Positions 42,301 to 53,199 of a stretch of DNA of 64,000 nucleotides are shown here, piece by piece (the first letter of the stretch is position 1; the number at the start of each line of letters is the position of its first letter). A model generated the notes under the pieces. The model saw only the letters and a program-made list of their open reading frames with translations. It had not been told where the DNA came from and ran no database searches. The stretch lies in NCBI GenBank assembly GCA_047967505.1, contig CM106540.1. One strand, given 5' to 3'. Position numbers and translations under genes: made by a program. This DNA is from Dipteris shenzhenensis (lineage: Eukaryota; Polypodiophyta; Polypodiopsida; Gleicheniales).

Positions 42301-42973
42301 TTTATTACAACAAATAATTCCATTGGAGGAAACTAGATTTGTTCTTGCAAAAAACAAATCACTTAACATAGATGAAATGAAAGGCTTGAAAGCCTTCATT
42401 AAACATCTTCAAAGTATGATGAAAAAATATCTAGAGCAATCAACTAAGAATTTGGAGACAATTAAATCAACTGAAGCACTTATCCAATCTTTAGAAAGAC
42501 AAGAAAACTTAATGAGCATTGAATACTGTGAATCCTTTTGGCTGGAACAAGCTACATCACCAAGTTTTCCTTTGGATATAAATATGTTAGTAGATATGGA
42601 GGAAGCAGAGGAATGCCTTTTACCTCAAAAATATTGTGGCAGGAAGGGAGACAAACCCTTACCAGAGTTTATACCATCTAATGAGATTGAAGAGGGTCTA
42701 TTTGTTGCAGTTTGGGCATCTGATCTAGGTTCAGAGTTGGATGACCAAGGTGGCCCAATTTGGGTTGCAAAGGTTGCTAAGATAGAAAGGGATTACAAGG
42801 GAACTCCTATAACATTCACAGCTTTATGGTATGAACCAAAGCCATTGAAAAATCTCCCGAGAAGATATACAATAAGACAACTCTATGAGGGATGCTTGCA
42901 AAAGAAACGTGAATGGGTTCCAAATAATGAGGGATTAATAGAGGTGGAAGTCAGTAGCATTATTCATTGCTAG
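39316..42973 (+). pseudogene. DUF7869-like transposon protein of element 3, decayed
   Basis: Collinear with the minus-strand gene at 9.5-13.3 kb. DUF8039-like start (MDVVLYKKNEVVAFGQI, SLDPMSVCHFQ; 39337-39430). A linker of repeated SCVASDSN-LTGIEDL units (40039-40290). ICNRGYQWLTGLSHGTYW (about 41030). The core: TIDGMDQNTTTLPRL, KTHLCGVLVHGY, DSNQVVTSIM, QVDNCWRENTN and VGHTHEDIDQIF (41600-42000). The C-terminal part has EGLFVAVWASDLGSE and GGPIWVAKVAKI to 42973. The Asp of QVDNC is present. Stops at about 39531, 39700, 41217, 41362 and 41845, a short frame change near 40130 and another near 42020-42180 show decay; some gaps may be introns. Likely a nuclear DNA-cutting protein (inferred from D...DN...HEDxD arrangement). 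Confidence 0.75.
40039..40300 (+). repeat. Coding minisatellite, about 57-60 bp, in acidic linker
   Basis: TTGCAAGTGACTC(A/G)AA occurs five times at about 57-60 bp spacing (40050, 40097, 40143, 40191, 40241), encoding CVASDSN followed by I(E/R)ED or GIEDL. Confidence 0.88.
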
Positions 42974-43164
42974 AAATCGAGGACATGAAGTTTTAAAAAG
43001 AAGCATGGATACAATGTTGAAAAATGTATCACAATCCCTGATCCAAGTCATGTCCATATTAAACATCATTTGGCAAGACTTGACCCATCAAGTGCAAATA
43101 CATTACATGACTCTGATGACTCTAAACGAGATTCAGATGCATAAGATAATGTTTTGTATGCTTT

Positions 43165-43320
43165 TTTCCATACAAATGGTGTATCTATACACCACAAATA
43201 AGATAATGTATTGTATGCTTTGTTTTTCAAAAAAAGGGTGTATCTATACACCACTTATATATTGAATTCAACAAACTCTTTTTTTTTTTTTTAATGGTGT
43301 ATCTATACACTACTTATTTG
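43165..43320. repeat. GGTGTATCTATACACC hairpin repeats after the DUF7869-like gene
   Basis: GGTGTATCTATACACCAC occurs at 43179, 43239 and, with CACTAC, 43295, each followed by AAATAAGATAATG or TTATATATTG. The 16-bp core is a near-perfect palindrome. Could form a 3' end hairpin. Confidence 0.8.
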
Positions 43321-43639
43321 TTGAATTTCGCAAACTCTTTTCATATGGTGTCATATTTTCACTTTATTAGTATAGTGTTAAAATTGAACCGGAGTTAGGA
43401 GACTACTGTTATTATTATTATAGTTATTGGATGGGGACACCATGCACAAGTTTGGGAATAATAGCTTCATTGAGCCTTTTTTTTTTAAATTAGAGGTCAC
43501 CACTTGACTTTTTAGCGTAATAAGGCCATATTTGTATATAAGTGACCCATTTAGTGCTCTAAAAAACCCAATTTTTGAGCTCACTAAGTGAAGTTGAGTG
43601 GAGAGGATATGCTCCAAAAAAAAGTCCAAACCAGGAGAG

Positions 43640-43665
43640 AAAGTCCAAAAATTTTGAATAGTGTG
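43640..43665. repeat. Right TIR of element 3
   Basis: AAAGTCCAAAAATTTTGAAT then AGTGTG, the inverted match to the left terminus. AAGTCCAAACC lies 20 bp inside. Confidence 0.85.
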
Positions 43666-44760
43666 TAAGTCATGATGTCCATCCTCAGGTTTGATATGAA
43701 CATCTCTTGGCTTGATACTTCAATCATTTGATTCAATCTACTTCTAACATTTGTTTATTTATTGTTGCAATACGGTTATATCTAACTTTCCTAGATCAGT
43801 ATATAATCATGTGTGTATGCTTGATTCTCTCCTTTCAGCTGTACTTAGTGATACCAAGAAGACGATAGATGATGTTTGTTCAATGCTACAACCGTTAGAC
43901 TTGGATGGCATGCTATTCATCTTTATGCCATATTATGAGAATTAAGTATCATCTCAACCTTTCTTTTACTCTTTTATTTGTAAAATTGTGTCAATAAATC
44001 TTTTTTTCTTTATTGGTGATGTAGCTCACATTGGAGACTCATAGTATGTGATCTTGATGACAACCATTATTGGTTTGTCAATTCATATAGAGGCTTTCAC
44101 GAGGTGTTCAAGTAATGTTCTTTTATCATATCATTATGAACATGCATCTTACTATTTACTACACAAATTCACTTTGTCATATGTCATGATGGACATTTTT
44201 GCAAACAAGTTAGTATCTATGATTATAAAAATCAGGGAGCATCAAGACCAACCAAATTTCTAGACATGCCTCACAGTCGAGCAGAAAGACGAGTTTAGTA
44301 GTGGGTGGAGAGTTGCCTACAGCTTCATGTTGTTCCTCAATGAAATTTTTGAACATGTCTCAATAGAAGCATATACAAAGCTCGAGCTATAAGATTTTAT
44401 GCTAAGACTATTCACGACCTAACTGCTACCATTGGGAAACAACATGATGTCAATGAAGAACCCAAGGGAGCCAAAGAAAAACAAGAGAAAAGTCATTCTC
44501 CTTGTGCATCACAGCCTCAAGCAGAGAATGAGTCTATAGCAAAAGCATTACAGCCTCCACTTGAATTAGAGACTCAATGCATTCTTCCTACACAAGAAGT
44601 AGAGACTCAATGTGCATATACAACATCACATCTTGTGAAAAAGGAAGAGATTGAGTCTATTCTAATTGCACCAGAGGTAGAAACTCAATGTACACCATCT
44701 ACACAAGAAGTAGAGACTCAATGTACTCTTAGAGCATCACAGCCTCAAGAGGATTCATAA
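43666..44760 (+). pseudogene. Ulp1-like copy 2, right of element 3, splice sites and Cys lost
   Basis: Continues the exon broken at 30203 (GATGTCCATCCTCAG) and aligns with copy 1 throughout. The intron acceptor equivalent to 29310 reads GCAA instead of GCAG (about 43770). The donor equivalent to GTGAGT reads ATTAAG (about 43942). After acceptor TGATGTAG comes SHWRLIVCDLDDNHYWFVNS, again with Asn where Asp is usual. The Cys motif reads FSSGWRVAY, so Cys is Ser (about 44310). After a TAA at about 44391 a polar tail repeats EVETQC four times (44570-44730). Catalytically dead and mis-spliced if transcribed. Confidence 0.65.
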
Positions 44761-45014
44761 GCTTTATTTCATTGTAAAGGATGTAGAAAGAAACATGAGT
44801 CCTTGAATATTTTTACCTTGTTTGTGTTGACTAATGATAGTGTTTCTTTTACTTATGTTAAATGTTACAACACATTAGGATATTTACTTATGATGTTTAT
44901 TAAATTTGTATTATTATTTGATTATATGTGAATACATAAGGAGGAGTCTCTCATGGATACATAAGGGACATTTATCATGGATACACTTGATGAGAATTTG
45001 TGACTCAACACATC

Positions 45015-46663
45015 AGAGTGGATTAATTCCAATGGATTCTTACTCTCTTGAACATGCCTAGGAAATGGTTTCCTTGCCTGTTTTCCAAATTGACAGGCTT
45101 CACATACCTTATGCATTTCTGCAACATTGAATTTAGGCAATCTTGCAACAATATTTTGGGCCTACATTGATTTAAGTCACTGTACATTAACATGACCAAT
45201 GCATTTATGCCAGATATCAATATCTGCAACTACACCGGTCCCATGTGCAAACATTGTTGCACTCAAGTCAGGCATGTCCGCATCCAACGTAAACATCCTG
45301 CCCTTCTTCTTTCCTTTTGCTATCAAGCAATCATTATTTTTCATATCCTCAACAAAGCACCCATGAGGATTAAATCTGACCTGCAAGCCCTGCTTAACCA
45401 TTTGACAAATAGAAACCAAGTTCTTGGTGATGTTCGGGACATGAAATACATCAGACGGGTATTTCTTTTTCCCATCCTGCATATACAAAGGAATTTTACC
45501 AATCTGCACAATAGGATGTGCAGTATCATCACTAGTCTCCACAAATCTTGGTCTTTCCATTTCCCTTGCATCCTGCATCCATTCTGCATGACCTATCATG
45601 TAGTTTGATGCACCTGAGTCAACATACCACACATCATTGCTTTCTTCTGCACTTGTCACAGAATTGGTCATGTGCTGCACCATAAACAGATGCTCATTTC
45701 TGTCATCACCCTGTCTACTAGAAGATGCATAATTCCCTTGCTGCAATTTTCCATTCATGATGTCATTCTGTTTTTTGTAGCAGTCTTTAGCCATATGACC
45801 CATTTTACCACAATAGTAGCATTCAACATTGCTATTTGCATTTTGACCTGTCTGCCATCCACCATGACCTCTTTGGCTCCCCTTGCCTCTAGAGTTACCA
45901 CGTCCTCCTCCAAAGGACTAGTTTTCTTGAGTTTGCTACATATTCTGATTTCTACCACGGCCTCCAGATTGGCCTCCTCTACCTCTGCCTCTACCTCTTC
46001 TAGCATTTGAGTAGAAGACAGTTTCTTTTGAAGTTCCTCCTGAAGAAGATGCACCACCATTTCTCTGCTCTTCAGAAATTAGAAGAGCAAACAACTCCTC
46101 AAAATCAGGAAATTTTTCACGGACGGCAATGGATGTCCGGAACTGTGCATAATCCTTTCCTAGACCACATTCAAGGTCACAGAAACTAGATCATCATCTT
46201 CCACTGGCGACCCAATGGAAGCAAGTGCATCTGCAATTTTCTTCACCTTCATGTGGTAGTCATTGATGCTCATATTTTCTCTCTGCACATTGTGCAACTC
46301 CTGCTTGAGCTGTATTTTCCTGGCTTGCATATTTGTACTGTACATTTTTGCCAAAGTATCCCATGCCTCCTTTAGCGTACTTGCATCCTGAATATGCACA
46401 ATCATAGAATCCGAAATACTGATAGATAGCCAATACATAACTTTTCTGGCTCTCTCATGCCATCCTTCAAATGCATGCATTTCCAGTTGATTGGGAACAT
46501 TAGGAAGAACTGGTTCTTCTTCATTTCCTGTAATGAACTCCCAATAGCCTTTTCCCATAAGGAAATTTGTCATTCTAAACTTCCATGCTTGGAAGTTGTT
46601 CTTGTCAAGCTTTTCAGTGACAATCTGTGAAAGTGAATCAGACACCATTATAGAACACTGCAA
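45015..46663 (-). pseudogene. Copia gag-pro-pre-integrase, minus strand
   Basis: From 46663: MVSDSLSQIVTEKLDKNNFQ with WKFRMTNFLMGKGYW, then AWDTLAKMYSTNMQARK and NDYHMKVKKIADALASIGSP. A frame change near 46160 precedes KFPDFEELFALLISEE and an Arg/Gly-rich segment. The knuckle CYYCGKMGHMAKDC lies at about 45780-45820. Protease motif DVWYVDSGASNYM at about 45620. Then VFHVPNITKNLVSICQMV, the HHCC-type IWHKCIGHVN...CEACQFGKQ (to 45080) and LELIHSDV. Stops occur at about 45176, 45917 and 45935. Wild-type copia pol would continue another 700 residues or more. Confidence 0.85.
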
Positions 46664-47174
46664 AAAATTCTCTCACTGCAAAAAACACAACTTCTACCTC
46701 ACATAGGCAAATCTGCAAAACTGACGAAAGTGGTATTTGACCACACTATCACTTCCTAGTGACGATTTTGCATGAACAAGCAATAAGGATGATTTTGTAA
46801 CTCCTAATATCTTTGCGCACAGGCATATGATGCAATTTCTGCGGCAACTTTTCACTGACGTGCAGAGCACTGTTCGCACAGCAAAAAATAGGGCCTTTTT
46901 CTGAGTGCGTGCGAAGAACTTCCGCCTTCAAAACGGGCCCTGAAATAGCCTCGAATCAGAAAAATGAAGTCACCAGAAGCTTCGCCCTTCCCGCAGCATA
47001 TACTGCCCTCTCGCCACACTGCGAAGGATGTCTCAATCTGAGACAGTGTACTCTTGCACTTCCAGCTGTGCTACCTGCAAAGCGTTGCTCCCAACTCGAA
47101 AAATGAAAGCAACACTAGTCCTCTTACCAGGACACCGCAAACTTGGTTTGCTTTCTTGAGCTCCTTACCATGAA

Positions 47175-47190
47175 CCAGTCTCTAATGCCA
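47175..47190 (-). other. Primer-binding site of minus-strand copia
   Basis: On the minus strand TGGCATTAGAGACTGG directly follows the CA of the LTR; a variant of TGGTATCAGAGCCTGG. Confidence 0.75.
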
Positions 47191-47539
47191 TGTGAAGATA
47201 GTGGGAGAGAAGGAAGCTCACTTGCGACTTTCTCACATACACAATGGGAGAATACACACAAAGGTGGAGGCTGAAAACAGTTTTCCTCTTCTTAGTTGTG
47301 AAAGCCAAAAGAACTCTAGTACAAAGAAATGGAAGAACCCTATATGTGGGTCTCAAACCAAACTCAGCTAAACTAAGGTGGCATACTGACTGAGCCACGA
47401 ACTAGAGTACATAAGGATAGCTGTCATCCAGCTATTATTCATGGGCGGTGTACCAACCGCATCTACAGCTAACAAGTCGGTGACATAAATGCACAATGGT
47501 TACCCTGGCATATCATGAGTGGAGCTCGATATCTCAACA
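47191..47539 (-). repeat. 5' LTR of minus-strand copia
   Basis: 349 bp, TGTTGAGATATC ... CTTCACA on the minus strand. Confidence 0.78.
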
Positions 47540-48091
47540 CCTACAAGGCTTGTTGCAGAGAATATAAAATAAGATTAATGACTATTACAGGCCACACAGG
47601 CCGAGATCACACTAGAAGATCTTATCATTAGTATCTCTTATCTTCTCAACAATCCAATCTTCCATGGACTCCACGTCTGTATCCTCAACATAATTACAAT
47701 GAAGGAAGAAATTCAAGCAGTCAGATTGTTTCTTTATAATCTCTTTGGGAGGCCCTTATCAATGTTCTTTCAGCATCTACATCAAATCGGCCATACTGAG
47801 AGGTATGATAATGTAGGTTGCTTAAGAAGTCTAAGAGATCTTGTCATGCTTTTATAATGCATTGTAAAAGTCTTTTGCTCTTTGCTATCTTCTGAGTGTC
47901 CTCCCTCTCTGCCCACCTTTATGCATCGAATTCCTCTCTCTCCATCCATGTAAGTGGACAGCCTTGTCGAATTCTTGCATCTCTCCATGCTCCTTAGTCA
48001 GCAATCCATTCTTGGTTTGCGACGATGATAAGGACATACATGGTGGGTGGGGAGATGATAAATTAAGAGTGATGAAAGAAGAATGTGCTTG
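47540..48091. other. Spacer between retroelements, no gene seen
   Basis: No recognisable domain and no repeat structure. One short minus-strand open frame (47782-47988) has no family features. Confidence 0.4.
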
Positions 48092-49375
48092 TAGGACCAT
48101 GGGAGAAGTAATATAAAATAGGTGGAGATGGATATTATATTGGGTTATTCCCTCCATGTAGGATAGGCCCATGTGGGGGGGGTGTAGATAGTCCAAGAAT
48201 GCAAGTTAAATAATGGAGAAAGTAGGATAAGGTGGCAAGACTCCTTGTGCCAACCCTCCACTTGTCCTCCTAGATGTTTGAACGTATTATAAAATTGGAA
48301 AGAGACTAAGGGAGTATCTTAGACTTGGGATATGGGGTTTGATTTATGTGGAAAAATGAGGCAAAGGGTTGCCGCACACAATTGAGAGTGCATACCCACC
48401 TAGCCCACATGGGAGATTCCTCCACACACACCATGCATGTGGGAGGATGCATTTATTGGGAGAGACCCCCTCCCTTGGCTATAAAAGGAGGGGGCTATTC
48501 CTTGATGGGACACGCTCATTCTTGTAAAGCCACCTAGCTAGTACTTTGATTTCCCCCCATCCTTCCTTTTAAATAAAGCATGACTCTCTTCCCTTGATGT
48601 CTTCATCTCTACATTCCACCTCCCACCATGTACATGCTCCTCTGCCCCCTCTCTCTTCCCCCTTGTGCCATAGTCCCCCTCTTCATTCCCACCCCTCTTA
48701 ATCCCTTTTCCCCACCCATGTTAATGCTTCTCCCCTCACATTCCCTTTTCCTCTATGGCCCTTGAGCGTCGCCATGCCTAGCGTCAAGCCTCATGCCTTG
48801 ATTTATTTTCTAGTTAATAGAATTGGTGTGGCTGCTGGGATCTGAAGTCTCCATGGCTAGTGGCATAAAATTCGTCGACATTCGTTACTCCTACAATTGT
48901 GAGCAGTTCTGCAGCATCTTCTGTGTGCGGTTCTCTACTTCTGTGCCTCCAATTTGCATGCCTTTTGCTCACGGTTCTCCATCTCTATGGTTGCAAAACT
49001 TCTCTATTTTTTAGCCTCTAGTCTGCGTGTCTTCTGCTTGCAGTTCCTATGCATCTGCACGTCTTCTGGGTACCTACGCATCTGCCATCCGCGTGTCTTC
49101 TAGGTACCTGCGCATCCGCATCCGCATGTCTTCTGGGTTCTCGCATGTCTTCTTGTCATGGGTGCATTCACGCGTCTTCTGGGTACCTGTGCATCTGCAT
49201 CCACATCCGCGCGTCTTCTGGGTTTCCACATGTCTTTTGGTTGTGGCTGACGCATCTGTAAAACCCCAGCTCACAGTCTTTGCATGTTTAAAAAATCCCT
49301 GTAACACACCTCGCATCCCTCTATCCTCTCCCTCTTCTTCTTTCTCTTTGTCTTCTCTTCTCCTGTCCTCTCCTT
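48092..49375 (+). repeat. 5' LTR (start missing) with TATA box and CATCCGCGTCTTC minisatellite
   Basis: Matches 53790-54113, then the minus-strand LTR at 20.9-22.1 kb. CTATAAAAGG at 48479-48488 is a well-placed TATA box, with AATAAA at about 48571. Between 49045 and 49235 a unit of CGCGTCTTCTGGGTACCTGC / GCATCTGCATCC is repeated about seven times. Confidence 0.8.
48479..48488 (+). promoter_or_regulatory. TATA box of gypsy LTR
   Basis: CTATAAAAGG followed about 35 bp later by GGGACACGCTCATTC; conserved as CTATAAAAGT in the LTR at 20.9-22.5 kb. Confidence 0.65.
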
Positions 49376-49963
49376 TTATTGAGTGGGAATTGAACCCAAG
49401 ACCTCCCCAACAAAGCCGCAAGCCACGAATGAGGGTGATCATTTGTAAGGAATGGAAAGGTTATGGTCACCATGAAAATAAGTGTTGTGCATATTTGATA
49501 CAAGTTTACCGACTTCAGAACATCATCTGAAAGGTCCTTAAGGACATTGCTCAAAAGAACGATGCCAAACCGCACACCCCTTGAAGAAATAGCATGGCGA
49601 CTACAAGAACTGGAAGAAGCTGAAGGTGATGTGCAAGCTCTCCAATTGTTGACATTTGTCATGGCATTCTTGTTTGCCTTGATGAATGTCATGCAACACC
49701 GTGTCTCTAACCCTCTCTTGTAAAGATAAATGCAATATCATGCCTCGACCAATAAAGGTTGGTCCTTTTAAGATTGTCTATGAGGCTATTCTATGCTGAA
49801 GATTCTTCTCGTATAGCATTTCACAATACACCAGTCACACCCTACCCTGCCTATGTGTGCTTTGTGGATGTATCTTCATCTGATTTTCAGTTCAACCTAC
49901 CTCTTCCCATTGTTTGCTAATATATAAGTCTCATTTTGCCTCTCTCTTTTCCACTTTCCAAGC

Positions 49964-50895
49964 ATGGCTGACATTCTTGTGTTTTGTGGTCGGGTTGAAG
50001 AAAATCCAAATGAGTATCTTGTGGCCTTCAAGCGCCGTTGTGTTTCTCTCAACTTTCTTACTGAAAGATAGATGGTTCTTGGTTCTTCGCACATTTCTAG
50101 AGGGTTTGGCTCTCGTTTGGCTCAAGTGTGGTATGAGAAGCAAGCCGAGGATGTTCGCCAAAAGTTAGTCGAGGTTGACAGTAGCTATGATTGAGTATTT
50201 CGGCAAAGAAGAGGAGCCAGAGAATGCGTACCTATAGGTGGAAAACTTAAAGCATTCAGAAGGTGAGACGACACGTTGATATGTGGATTGAGTGACCGTG
50301 CTCCTGGACCGTTTAATTGCCATGAAGGAGGACCACTGAATTTCGAGCCAGAATCACCTAGCACATGTTGGGCTACCTTGTAGTAGGAGCAAGTGATGAA
50401 TTCTGCCTCAAGCTTAAATGGGAGGATCCAGAGACCATGGTGCTAGCACAAGAGATTGCTCAAAAGTTTGATAAAGTTCAGTCTGACCCCGCTTCAAAGA
50501 AGATGGTTGTCCCTCCGCAACTCCCTCAATTCTTGCGACAACAACTTGGGGGTTCCAACTCAGGGGCATACCCCCACCCACCATCAGGGATATATCCACT
50601 GCCTCCACCTAAAATGTATGGTCCTCCCTTAGATGCTTACCCTCAATAAGGTGTATATCCTCACCCTCCGCCTGGAAGATTTTCCCAGCCTCGCCCCCAC
50701 GAGCCCCCCTCCTTCCTACTCCCTCGGCCCCTCCTACTAAAGAACCTAGAGTTAATGACCTAGCCAAGGCCATGAATGATCTTTGGCTTGAGATGGTGGG
50801 CATCATAAATCAAGCCAATCACCCTCCAAGAGAACGTGCCAATGTTGTATGCTACGAGTGCCACTAGAAGGGTCATTATCGCATTGAATGTCCCA
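49964..50895 (+). pseudogene. Gypsy gag, broken
   Basis: Begins MADILVFCGRVEENPNEYLV, a gypsy-type gag start, with further homology in several frames (LVVGASDEFCLKLKWED; Pro-rich SGIYPLPPPKMYG). The zinc knuckle CYECH, stop, KGHYRIEC (about 50849-50892) has the CX2CX4HX4C spacing with a TAG inside the loop. Confidence 0.75.
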
Positions 50896-51182
50896 ATATT
50901 CCAAGGGTGAATATTCTAGGTGAATCAGGCACCGAGGATTCTAACGTAGAGGTCCTTGACCTCGGGAAGAGAAGTCGTACCACCTCGGACCCCTTTCCAA
51001 ACTATGGACCGAGCCGGCCTAGGAAGAAGGTGTCCTTCTGAGAGCCCTCAGATGCTGGGATGGCATACCCACCAATAGAGAAGACTAAAAGATCTCGCAG
51101 GAGTAACTGGTCGCCCTTGGATTTCCCTATCGGCTCAGGGCAAGAAGACTATTAAGTCATTCAAGATCTTGCTCATCGGTCT

Positions 51183-53150
51183 TTGAGCATCACGCTTCCT
51201 CAACTAATAGCATTAAGCCTTAAGGTGAGACATGAGCTGCAGCAAGGGCTCTCAACAAGGAGGATCAAGAAAAAGGGAAAGGTACGAGAGATATCTTCTA
51301 TCTTTGAAGAAGTTGATCGACACCCGCATACAGTAGATGTCATCATAGATAATTGCCGTATCAAAAGTGTGTGTGTTGATGGGGGAGCTGCATGTAATAT
51401 CATGGTGCCCCGTATCATGAAAATATTGAATTTGAAATGTACAAGGCGTTCCTCCACTCGAATCAAGGTAGCAGATGGTCGACGTCTTGCCACCCTAGGA
51501 GTCATTGAGGATTTGCCCATCACTATCAATGGGTTGACCACCACCGTCGATTTCTATGTAGTGGACATTGAAGATACAGGCAAGAGTTACCCAGCCATAC
51601 TTGGAAGACCATGGTTGAGAAAGAGTGATGCAGTTAGCTACTATTGGAAGATAGGACACATGTCTTTTTGTGCTTCAAAGGAGAAGATCCCAATGCAAAT
51701 ATCCCAATGCAACTAGGTGCCACTGAACCAGAAGAAGAAGAGGAGCAAGATAGTGATACTCTCTCATCCTCGGTGTCTGAATCATTGGAAGATTGAGATG
51801 GGGGGGAGGAGTTGTCAGAGGAATAAGTTTACATGATGGGGGTGTCTCCGACCCCGCCACCCACCAAAAAGGTAATAGCTAGTCCTCAACATCTTGAATC
51901 TATGCTTTCCCCAGACCTCACTCTGAGTGAGAAAGACGAGTTCCTAGAAATGTTCAAAGGTTTCCGTGACCTCCTCGCAACTAGCTACCACCACCTTCGA
52001 CATGTGACTGCCATAGAACACAAGATAGAGCTGAAGCCTGATGCTAAGCTAGTGGCTCAAAAGTATCAGAGATTAGGACCCCTACAAATCGACACTTTGC
52101 GCTTAGAGTTGCATAAGCTTGTAGAAGCTGGAATAATTGTTCTGGTCCACAATACTGAATGGGTTTCACTAGTGGTAGTCACCCCAAAGAAAAACAACAA
52201 GTGGTGGGTTTGCACCGATTATAAGAAAATGCGACCACCAAGAGGGATCATCATCCTCTACCCTTTCAAGACCTCATTCTTGAGAAGGTAAGTGGTCATG
52301 AGATGTATACTTTCTATGATGGTTACTCCGGGTTTTATCAAATTAGAATTGCCAAGGAGGATGTGCTTAAAACCACATTTGCCACACCCAAGGGGATGTT
52401 TGCATTCAAAGTAATGCCATTTGGCCTCACCAATGCTCTTGCTACCTTTCAAAGATTTATGTAGATGGTGTTTGCTCCTTATTTGGGGGTTCTCTTGGAG
52501 GTGTTTTTGGATGATTTTTGTATATTCTCGGCACGAAAGGAGCACGTCATGAAGGTTAGGTTGGCCTTCCAAAGGGTCAATGATGTGAATGGTAGCCTCA
52601 ACCCTGATAAATATACCATTGGAGCCACTCAAGGGAGGTTACTAGGACATATTGTCTCATCCGAGGGTGTCAAGCCTGACCCCAAGAAGGTAGAAGCTAT
52701 CCTCAAGCTCTCCCCACCAACAACCAAACATCAGGTATGCTCATTTATCAATCTAGCAGGATACTATCGCTGCTTCATTGATCAATTTGCTACTTTGATG
52801 CGACACATGACTACGCTATTAAAAGATGGGTTTGCTTTCTCTTGGGATGAGGATTGTGATCATGGGTTTGTACAAATCAAGAGTGCTCTAGCTTCAGAAC
52901 CCATTCTATGCAATCTTGATTAGTCAAAGACTTTCTATATCAATCCTAGGTTTGATGAGCACACTTTGGCAGGTATTCTTCTCCAGCAAGGGGAGGATCG
53001 GTTCATGTATCCCGTTTGATTTGCTTCTCGATAATTGCTCAAAACTGAACAATGCTACTCTTAGGCTGACAAGCATGCCTTGTCTTTGGTGTTATGCATT
53101 GAGAAATTTAAGCATTATGTGCCTGGAAAGTCCTTCATTATAATCTCTAG
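51183..53150 (+). pseudogene. Gypsy protease, reverse transcriptase and RNase H, broken
   Basis: Protease has VCVDGGAACNIM and YPAILGRPWLRK; the usual D-S/T-G triad reads D-G-G. RT starts with TEWVSLVVVTPKKNNKWWVC (about 52155), then MYTFYDGYSGFYQIRIA, FKVMPFGLTNALATFQRFM, VFLDDFCIFSARK (catalytic DD kept; about 52500) and GRLLGHIVSSEGVKPDPKK. RNase H begins at FINLAGYYRCFI, with LCNLD, stop, KTFYINPRFDEHTLAG and later ADKHALSLVLCIEKFKHYV. Stops are mostly TAG. Confidence 0.87.
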
Positions 53151-53199
53151 CAATGGTCTTGCAAAGTAGGTTCTTCAATCCCCAAATCACATGGGCCAG

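Larger units (their letters stand above)
30204..43665. mobile_element. Element 3: about 13.46-kb TIR transposon with two divergent genes
   Basis: Left end 30204 reads CACACTATTCAAAA then GTTTTGGACT. The right end at 43665 is the inverse of CACACTATTCAAAA then TTTTTGGACT. Flanks AAAGTCAT (30196-30203) and TAAGTCAT (43666-43673) share seven bases, an apparent 7-8 bp target duplication. Removing the element and one duplication rebuilds an exon whose length exactly matches the paralogous exon at 29.2 kb. TGGACT/AGTCCA subterminal repeats occur at both ends. Contents: an unrecognised minus-strand gene (30713-33765), central hairpin and telomere-like arrays, and the plus-strand DUF7869-like gene (39316-42973), each transcribed toward its nearer end. 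The superfamily is unassigned. Part of the central DNA may be later insertion. Confidence 0.75.
44920..47539 (-). mobile_element. Ty1-copia retrotransposon, minus strand, 3' truncated
   Basis: 5' LTR 47191-47539 (minus strand TGTTGAGAT...CTTCACA). Primer-binding site at 47175-47190. Then gag, zinc knuckle, protease and GAG-pre-integrase regions, stopping at about 44975 after LELIHSDV. Integrase core, RT, RNase H and the 3' LTR are absent. Confidence 0.88.

Noticed and set aside
30206-43663. Element 3 as a classical CACTA element (ends CACTA...TAGTG)
   Set aside because: The ends do contain CACTA/TAGTG, but the duplication is 7-8 bp rather than 3 bp, the TIR match extends outward to CACACTA, and the transposase is DUF7869-like rather than TNP2. 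A CACTA relationship is not fully excluded.
49378-49400. Gypsy primer-binding site at GTGGGAATTGAACCC
   Set aside because: It resembles a tRNA T-arm complement, but lacks the TGG start directly after an LTR CA end, so I did not annotate it.
49027-49530. Ser/Arg-rich frame over the LTR minisatellite
   Set aside because: It arises from the CGCGTCTTCTGGGTACC tandem unit within the LTR.
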